Assembly: GCA_028691435.1 (NCBI GenBank)
Contig: JAQUZG010000013.1
Span: 1-19,446 of the forward strand
From: Candidatus Iainarchaeum sp.
GTDB taxonomy: Archaea; Iainarchaeota; Iainarchaeia; Iainarchaeales; JAAZKV01
Length of the DNA: 19,446 nucleotides
Reading direction: 5' to 3'
Made by a program: the position numbers and the translations under genes. Of the stretch, positions 15,399 to 19,446 are shown one piece after another (within the stretch, counting starts at the first letter, position 1; each line of letters starts with the position of its first letter). The notes under the pieces were generated by a model. The model ran no database searches and had not been told where the DNA came from. It saw only the letters and a list, made by a program, of their open reading frames with translations.

Positions 15399-15911
15399 TT
15401 ATTTTTTCATTTCAAGATCAGTCAAAATGGCTCTATTTGTTTCAAGAATTTTTTTCATTAATTCTAAATTAGCATTAACTCCGGCATTAATTTCGCCCAT
15501 TTTTTTATCCATTTCATCAAGTCTAAATTTCAAAGAAACATTAATGTTTTGATTTAATTCAGTTGAAACTGCATTTTTAACATTGTCAACTTTTTTTATT
15601 GCTTCATCAAGTTTTTGAGAATGTAAATTAATTGCATTATCTGTTGAATCAATATTCATTTGATTAATTTGATTTTGAGCATGAATTTGATTTTGTAAAT
15701 TTTCAATCTTGCTATTCATTTCGGGGCTAGGTGTATTATCTTCAATAGTGTTTTGAGAAACAGTTTCTGGCACACTCTTATTTTTTTCAATTATGTTCTT
15801 TGCTTCATTTTCACTTATTCCAATATCTGTTAAAGTAGAAACAATTGTATCGTCTTCAATGCCTGAATCAATCATTCGTTTAACTGTTTCATTAATTAAT
15901 TGTTCATCCAT
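15399..15911 (-). CDS. UBA-like plus coiled-coil protein
   Basis: This 170-residue soluble protein has two parts. The first 45 residues (VKRMIDSGIEDDTIVSTLTD then IGISENEAKNII) have the three-helix pattern of UBA/CUE-like domains. After a Pro/Ser/Asn-rich linker (45-65), the rest is a long coiled coil (about 66-165) with heptads such as LDEAIKKVDNVKNAV and LDEMDKKMGEI. No membrane segment is present. The ATG at 15911 is preceded on the minus strand by AAAAGG and by a TATA-like TTTATATTT (rc of 15959-15967). It is divergent from the class III signal peptide gene at 16051 with a 139-base shared promoter region. An adaptor or scaffold role for a nearby membrane assembly is plausible but inferred. 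Confidence 0.75.
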   Translation of the reverse strand: MDEQLINETVKRMIDSGIEDDTIVSTLTDIGISENEAKNIIEKNKSVPETVSQNTIEDNTPSPEMNSKIENLQNQIHAQNQINQMNIDSTDNAINLHSQKLDEAIKKVDNVKNAVSTELNQNINVSLKFRLDEMDKKMGEINAGVNANLELMKKILETNRAILTDLEMKK

Positions 15912-16050
15912 AAAAAAACCTTTTAAAAATCATTTATTCTAATTGAATAACTAATTTGAAATATAAAAACCTTACTAAATAATTAAACTAATCATAAACA
16001 AATGTTTAAATATCTAAAAAGTAATATATTATAAGAATAAAGGTGATATT
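15912..16050. promoter_or_regulatory. Divergent promoter between the coiled-coil and pilin-like genes
   Basis: On the minus strand a TATA-like TTTATATTT (rc of 15959-15967) and AAAAGG (rc of 15919-15924) serve the coiled-coil gene. On the plus strand TTTAAATA (16005-16012) and AGGTGATA (16041-16048) serve the pilin-like gene. The ribosome binding site is strong and decides the TTG start at 16051. Confidence 0.5.
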
Positions 16051-16593
16051 TTGAATAGAGATTTACATGCACAAGGAACAATTGAGTATCTAGTAATTTT
16101 AGCAGTTATTTTAATTATTGCACTTCTTGCTGTTTCAATGCTACCTGGACTAATTAATCCAACTGCAATAAATGATTCAACACAAAAAACACAAATGGGT
16201 TTAGGAACAGATTTATGGATTGATAACATTGTGTATGATGCAAATTTATCCTCTGCAATAAATAATAATGATTATAATTCAGCTGTTTTAATTGTTTTAA
16301 AATCACAAACAAATAAAGATTTGACAATCGAATCAATCATGACAAAAATAAATGGTCAAGAAGTTACTTCTTATTACACAACAAACAATGTATTAAGTAT
16401 CAATGGAGAAAAATATTTTTTAGTAAAAAGAAATTCTCGTTATAATTGTGAAGTTGGAAAAAAATTGATTGTAGATTTAAAAGTTGGTTATAAATCTGAA
16501 GTTGGAATACCTCACTTTGAAACAAAACAAATCGGAAATGTGGAATGTACTGATTTAAATATTAATAGACCTGAATATGATTTTGCAAATTAA
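16051..16593 (+). CDS. Class III signal peptide (type IV pilin-like) protein
   Basis: This 180-residue protein starts with a short leader (MNRDLHA), then QGTIEYLVILAVILIIALLA, a textbook archaeal class III signal peptide. It is expected to be cut before Q8 by an archaeal prepilin peptidase (PibD/FlaK/EppA type), leaving E12 at +5 and a hydrophobic helix that packs into a pilus core or stays in the membrane. The remaining 145 residues form a beta-rich extracellular domain with two late cysteines (in RYNCEVG and VECTDL). The start is TTG, supported by AGGTGATA 3 bases before it. The following gene encodes a HerA/VirB4-like protein, and the gene is divergent from a coiled-coil gene. The prepilin peptidase, platform protein and motor ATPase are not in this window. 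Confidence 0.85.
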   Translation: MNRDLHAQGTIEYLVILAVILIIALLAVSMLPGLINPTAINDSTQKTQMGLGTDLWIDNIVYDANLSSAINNNDYNSAVLIVLKSQTNKDLTIESIMTKINGQEVTSYYTTNNVLSINGEKYFLVKRNSRYNCEVGKKLIVDLKVGYKSEVGIPHFETKQIGNVECTDLNINRPEYDFAN

Positions 16594-16640
16594 ATTTTAG
16601 TCAATCTAGTCTATTAATAATTAATTTTTTTACTATTTTT

Positions 16641-16677
16641 AGAAAGGATTTTATATCTAAAAAACATTAGATTTAAT
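16641..16677 (+). promoter_or_regulatory. Promoter of the HerA-like gene, probably leaderless
   Basis: A purine-rich AGAAAGGA (BRE-like, 16641-16648) is followed by TTTATATCT (16650-16658). The ATG at 16678 lies at the expected transcription start, and no ribosome binding site is present. Confidence 0.5.
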
Positions 16678-18153
16678 ATGAATTTTAAAATTGATAATGG
16701 ACCTTGGCAAACTATTTTTCAAGGATCGTTTTATGATCATAAAATTGAGATTGTAAAAAACCCTGAATTTTATTATTTGTTATTTATTTATGATACAAAA
16801 AATAACCAAGATATTGGAGCACTTGTTGAAGGATATAAGGCATTTGTAGCCAAAGGGCAAATGGAAACATTTGTTCAAACTTGTCCAAAACCTTGTTTTT
16901 CATTAGCAAAAACTGATGGGGTAAATACTCATAAAATCTTATGTTTATCTTTTGATCCAGTTTATGTTGATTTTAAAGCAGAAGATTTTATTAGAAAAGT
17001 TGATAATAAATTAAAAGAAAGTTATTATACTTTTTCAACAATTATTGAACTTGCTAGATCGTCTAGTCTTGATTTAGTTGATTTAACTAATTCTTCACAA
17101 AAAGAATATTCTTCAATAATTGGAGATCCATTAATGGCTCAAAGTTTAATTAGTGGGCTTAAAAGAACTGCACTTGAAATGGTACACGTTGAAGGAAATT
17201 ATTCAAAATCTTCAAGTTTAACACTTCAATTAGGGTTAACTAAAAAAAGAGAAAAAATAAAAGAATCAATGGATGATTTAAAACGAACATTAATTATTGG
17301 TGAAAATGAAAATTCATTAAATTATGCTAGTTACATTTTAGCTGAAAACTTTTTACTTGACAATAAAAACATAATTGTTTTTGATTCAACAAATTCTTTT
17401 GATGGCCTTTCAAAACCATCAAAAAATGAAATTGCATTAAAAGATGAATTAATGGATTATGAACCAAGTGGATTTCCAATAAAAAAATTTATCGTAAATG
17501 ATAATCTAAAAGTTTCTTTTAATTCAGTAAATTTAAATGTAATTTTTGATTTACTTAAAATAAATGATCAAAATTTAGTTAATAGTTTAAACGAAACAAA
17601 AAAACAATTTTTGGCTAATACACCTATCGAATTTAGTGAAAAAATAAAGCAAACTGATTTGGATGAATTTCTAAAATTAAAAACACAAAGACTTATGGTA
17701 ATTTTTGAACAACAATTTGGTAAAAGTTTTGGAAACAATATTGATAGTAATGAACTAATAAAAAAATGGCCTGGAAATTTAGGAAGAGCTTCAATAATTG
17801 ACACATCAAAATTAAATGAAAATCAAAGAATTTTAGTTGAACAAACTTTAATTAGTTATTTAGATGAATCTATAAAAAATCAAGTGATTGATGATCTTGT
17901 AATATTTTTAAATCATGGGGATCAAATACTTTCAGTACAAAATAAATCGATCGTATCTAACATTTTAAATCTTGAAAATTCAGGACTGGGGTTTGTAATT
18001 GCTTCAAAAGAACCGCTTAATAGTCTTCAATCAAATTTAAATGCAATGATTACAATAATTGATAAAAAAGATGTTGCAATTTCTTTAAAAAATAAAAGAA
18101 GTTATCGATTAAATTTGAGACCTACATTAAGTGGAATTATTGATATCAAATAA
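16678..18153 (+). CDS. HerA/VirB4-like protein with degenerate nucleotide-binding motifs
   Basis: This 491-residue protein seems to have an N-terminal alpha/beta domain (about 1-110; possibly longin/roadblock-like, weakly supported), a helical linker, and from about residue 200 a segment order like HerA/DUF87 ATPases. At the Walker A position the sequence is KRTLIIGENENSLNYASYIL (from K202), where a GxxGxGK[ST] loop is expected. Next comes KNIIVFDSTNSFDGL, like the strand after Walker A in HerA (vivfD.hGey). Near 369-396 is RASIIDTSKLNENQRILVEQ, which matches the HerA block before Walker B. Near 404-416 is DLVIFLNHGDQIL, where a hhhhDE is expected. A final FVIASKEPLNSL stretch resembles the sensor-like region. 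The missing GK[ST] and DE mean it is probably not an ATPase. It may be a structural paralog in a pilus or secretion assembly. Confidence 0.6.
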   Translation: MNFKIDNGPWQTIFQGSFYDHKIEIVKNPEFYYLLFIYDTKNNQDIGALVEGYKAFVAKGQMETFVQTCPKPCFSLAKTDGVNTHKILCLSFDPVYVDFKAEDFIRKVDNKLKESYYTFSTIIELARSSSLDLVDLTNSSQKEYSSIIGDPLMAQSLISGLKRTALEMVHVEGNYSKSSSLTLQLGLTKKREKIKESMDDLKRTLIIGENENSLNYASYILAENFLLDNKNIIVFDSTNSFDGLSKPSKNEIALKDELMDYEPSGFPIKKFIVNDNLKVSFNSVNLNVIFDLLKINDQNLVNSLNETKKQFLANTPIEFSEKIKQTDLDEFLKLKTQRLMVIFEQQFGKSFGNNIDSNELIKKWPGNLGRASIIDTSKLNENQRILVEQTLISYLDESIKNQVIDDLVIFLNHGDQILSVQNKSIVSNILNLENSGLGFVIASKEPLNSLQSNLNAMITIIDKKDVAISLKNKRSYRLNLRPTLSGIIDIK

Positions 18154-18180
18154 TTTTATTAAAATAGTTTTTTATAGAAA

Positions 18181-18660
18181 TTAATTTGTTAATTCTTCTG
18201 TTTTCTTTTTATCTTTATTAATCATATCTTTAACTTGGCCAAGTGTGGCAAATTCAAGTGGATTAATTGAATCAATAATATATTTTAATTCTTTTAATTC
18301 TTCTTTAGTCACAAGTTTTGATTGTAAATCATCAATTTGTGCAGAAAGAAATTCAGTTTTTTGAGCTAACTTTTGCATCTCTTCACTTGATGCGCCTCCT
18401 TGACTAGATTCACTAGAATTAGCCGAAATTTTTCCTTCTAAATCTTTAATTTTTTTATTTAACACCATTAAATTTCTACCAATAATTTTTTCATTTCTTG
18501 AAATAAATTTCATTTTTTGAGAAATAAGCATAATGCTTGAATTTAATGCCCGAATATCGTCTCCAATATTTCCACTCATCATTGCTGGGCGACCTTGTGG
18601 TTGACCAATTGATTGTGCAGATTGAGGCATTTGTGCATTTGGTCTTTCTCTTCTTGGCAT
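18181..18660 (-). CDS. Coiled-coil protein with C-terminal NPLEFATLGQVKDMI motif
   Basis: This 159-residue soluble protein begins with a Pro/Gln/Met-rich disordered region (1-32, PRRERPNAQMPQSAQSIGQP), then a coiled coil (about 34-80, MLISQKMKFISRNEKIIGRN). A Ser/Gly linker (SSESSQGGASSEE) follows, then a second coiled coil (92-135) and a C-terminal segment INPLEFATLGQVKDMINKD. I do not recognise a named family; the general build recalls coiled-coil accessory proteins near archaeal pilus or archaellum genes, but no FlaD/E motif is present. GTGAT is the ribosome binding site before the ATG, and a TATA-like TTTATTATAC is the rc of 18691-18700. The gene converges on the HerA-like gene (27 bases apart) and is divergent from the second class III signal peptide gene. 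Confidence 0.72.
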   Translation of the reverse strand: MPRRERPNAQMPQSAQSIGQPQGRPAMMSGNIGDDIRALNSSIMLISQKMKFISRNEKIIGRNLMVLNKKIKDLEGKISANSSESSQGGASSEEMQKLAQKTEFLSAQIDDLQSKLVTKEELKELKYIIDSINPLEFATLGQVKDMINKDKKKTEELTN

Positions 18661-18787
18661 AAAATCACTATTATTAATTAAACAATTTAAGTATAATAAA
18701 TTATCTTTTTGAATTGAAAATTACTATTTAATTTTCTTAAATAAATACATTTTTATATTTAGAAATATACTTTATTTGTTGATAAGT
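18661..18787. promoter_or_regulatory. Divergent promoter between the second coiled-coil gene and the second pilin-like gene
   Basis: The minus side has TTTATTATAC (rc of 18691-18700) and AGTGATTTT before the ATG. The plus side has TTTATATTT (18752-18760), which puts transcription start only a few bases before the ATG at 18788, so the leader is very short. The organisation mirrors 15912-16050. Confidence 0.45.
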
Positions 18788-19446
18788 ATGTTAAATTTTA
18801 ATTTTAAATCTAATTTGCAAAATCCACAAACTGTTGGTCGGGGTTTGATTGTGAATTTTTGTAAAAATTTTGGTCGATGTTGTTGTGGGGCGCAGGGTAC
18901 GATTGAGTATTTGGTGATTTTGGCTGTTGTTGTTGTTTTGGCTTTGGTTGCTGTTGTTATGTTGTTGGGTGTTTTTGATGGGGGTTCTACTTCTTCTAAT
19001 TCTGATCGTATTGGGGGGGTTAGTTCTGATCTTGGTGTGATGGAGTCGTTAGTTGGCGTTGATGGTAATTTTTTTGTGAAGTTGAAGAATAATAGTGGTC
19101 GTAGTCTTTTGGTGAAGAGTATTGTTGTTGATGGTGTGGATGTTAATTATTTTGTTGGTAATAGTTTAGGGGTTTCTGATAGTGGGTCGTTTGTTGTGCC
19201 TTCTTCTAGTGAATGTGTTGCTGGGGAATCTGTAGTTAAGGATGTGTTGGTTTCTGTTTTGGTTAATGGGGTTGTTAGTGTTAAGTCTTTGAAGGTTAGT
19301 TTTTTGTGTGGTGATTATTCAATTGATGAAAGTTTGTTGGCGTCAAGTGTTGATGTGAATAAGTGTCATTATGGGGATGTGTTGTATCCTGATATGAATG
19401 ATTGTAATTTTGTTTTGTGTGCGTCTAGAATTGAATGTCAGACTCC
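18788..19446 (+). CDS. Second class III signal peptide (pilin-like) protein, 3'-partial
   Basis: The frame runs from the ATG at 18788 off the right edge (at least 219 residues). After an unusually long leader of 35 residues containing CKNFGRCCC, the class III signal motif GAQGTIEYLVILAVVVVLAL begins, with Q36 as the expected first residue after cleavage and E40 at +5. The hydrophobic helix extends to about residue 63. Beyond it lie a beta-rich extracellular domain (FFVKLKNNSGRSLLVKSIVV and others) and cysteines at intervals (SSECV, FLCGD, NKCHYG, NDCNF, LCASRIEC), which may form disulfides in a C-terminal module cut by the window. From about 18830 onward codons end almost only in T or G, unlike every other gene here. 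The start is the first ATG and has a TATA box; a GTG at codon 22 is an alternative start giving a shorter leader. Confidence 0.8.
   Translation, partial: MLNFNFKSNLQNPQTVGRGLIVNFCKNFGRCCCGAQGTIEYLVILAVVVVLALVAVVMLLGVFDGGSTSSNSDRIGGVSSDLGVMESLVGVDGNFFVKLKNNSGRSLLVKSIVVDGVDVNYFVGNSLGVSDSGSFVVPSSSECVAGESVVKDVLVSVLVNGVVSVKSLKVSFLCGDYSIDESLLASSVDVNKCHYGDVLYPDMNDCNFVLCASRIECQT

Noticed and set aside
18830..19446. Diversity-generating retroelement target as cause of the low A content
   Set aside because: The bias is mainly at third codon positions and spans hundreds of bases including the conserved signal peptide; no reverse transcriptase or template repeat is seen in the window.

Overview
The window looks like part of an extremely AT-rich archaeal genome, most likely from a DPANN-type lineage (Woesearchaeota, Pacearchaeota, Nanoarchaeota or Diapherotrites-like). 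The evidence is two class III (archaeal type IV pilin/flagellin-like) signal peptides with the motif QGTIEYL, GGTGA/GTGAT ribosome binding sites, TATA boxes about 25-30 bases before starts (some apparently leaderless), an archaeal DUF2683-type antitoxin, and giant Ig-like surface proteins. Lineage is an inference; there is no rRNA or other marker gene here. All genes read with the standard code. No tRNA, rRNA, CRISPR array or transposase was seen, and no stretch longer than 300 bases lacks a gene.

Layout. (1) 1-3009: the 3' part of a large surface protein gene, closely followed by an unknown 209-residue gene. (2) 3010-3930: a small mobile or regulatory islet with a C-terminally truncated BRO-N antirepressor and a HicB/HicA toxin-antitoxin pair. 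(3) 4049-11458: one 2469-residue membrane-anchored surface protein whose C-terminal third is paralogous to the partial protein at the left edge. (4) 11459-13359: a second toxin islet, with a class II Fic protein and a DUF2683/RelE-type pair. Both units carry the same 33-base element (32/33 identical) at exactly the same distance from the TATA box. (5) 13468-15353: five small membrane protein genes in a row, with two 4-base overlaps. (6) 15399-19446: a pilus-like gene set made of a UBA-like/coiled-coil gene (minus), a class III signal peptide protein (plus), a HerA/VirB4-like protein that lacks recognisable catalytic motifs (plus), a second coiled-coil gene (minus), and a second class III signal peptide protein (plus) that runs off the right edge.

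How the parts may work together. The giant proteins are anchored by one N-terminal membrane helix and project long stacks of Ig-like domains, as expected of attachment or envelope proteins. Toxin modules bracket the giant gene on both sides, each with its own palindromic operator-like element. The genes from 13468 onward look like an envelope-associated assembly (membrane base, coiled-coil adaptors, pilin-like subunits, inactive ATPase-like protein). This is the best candidate in the window for an undescribed system, but the functional link rests on gene order and family resemblance only. The last gene switches abruptly to G/T-ending codons, unlike everything else in the window.
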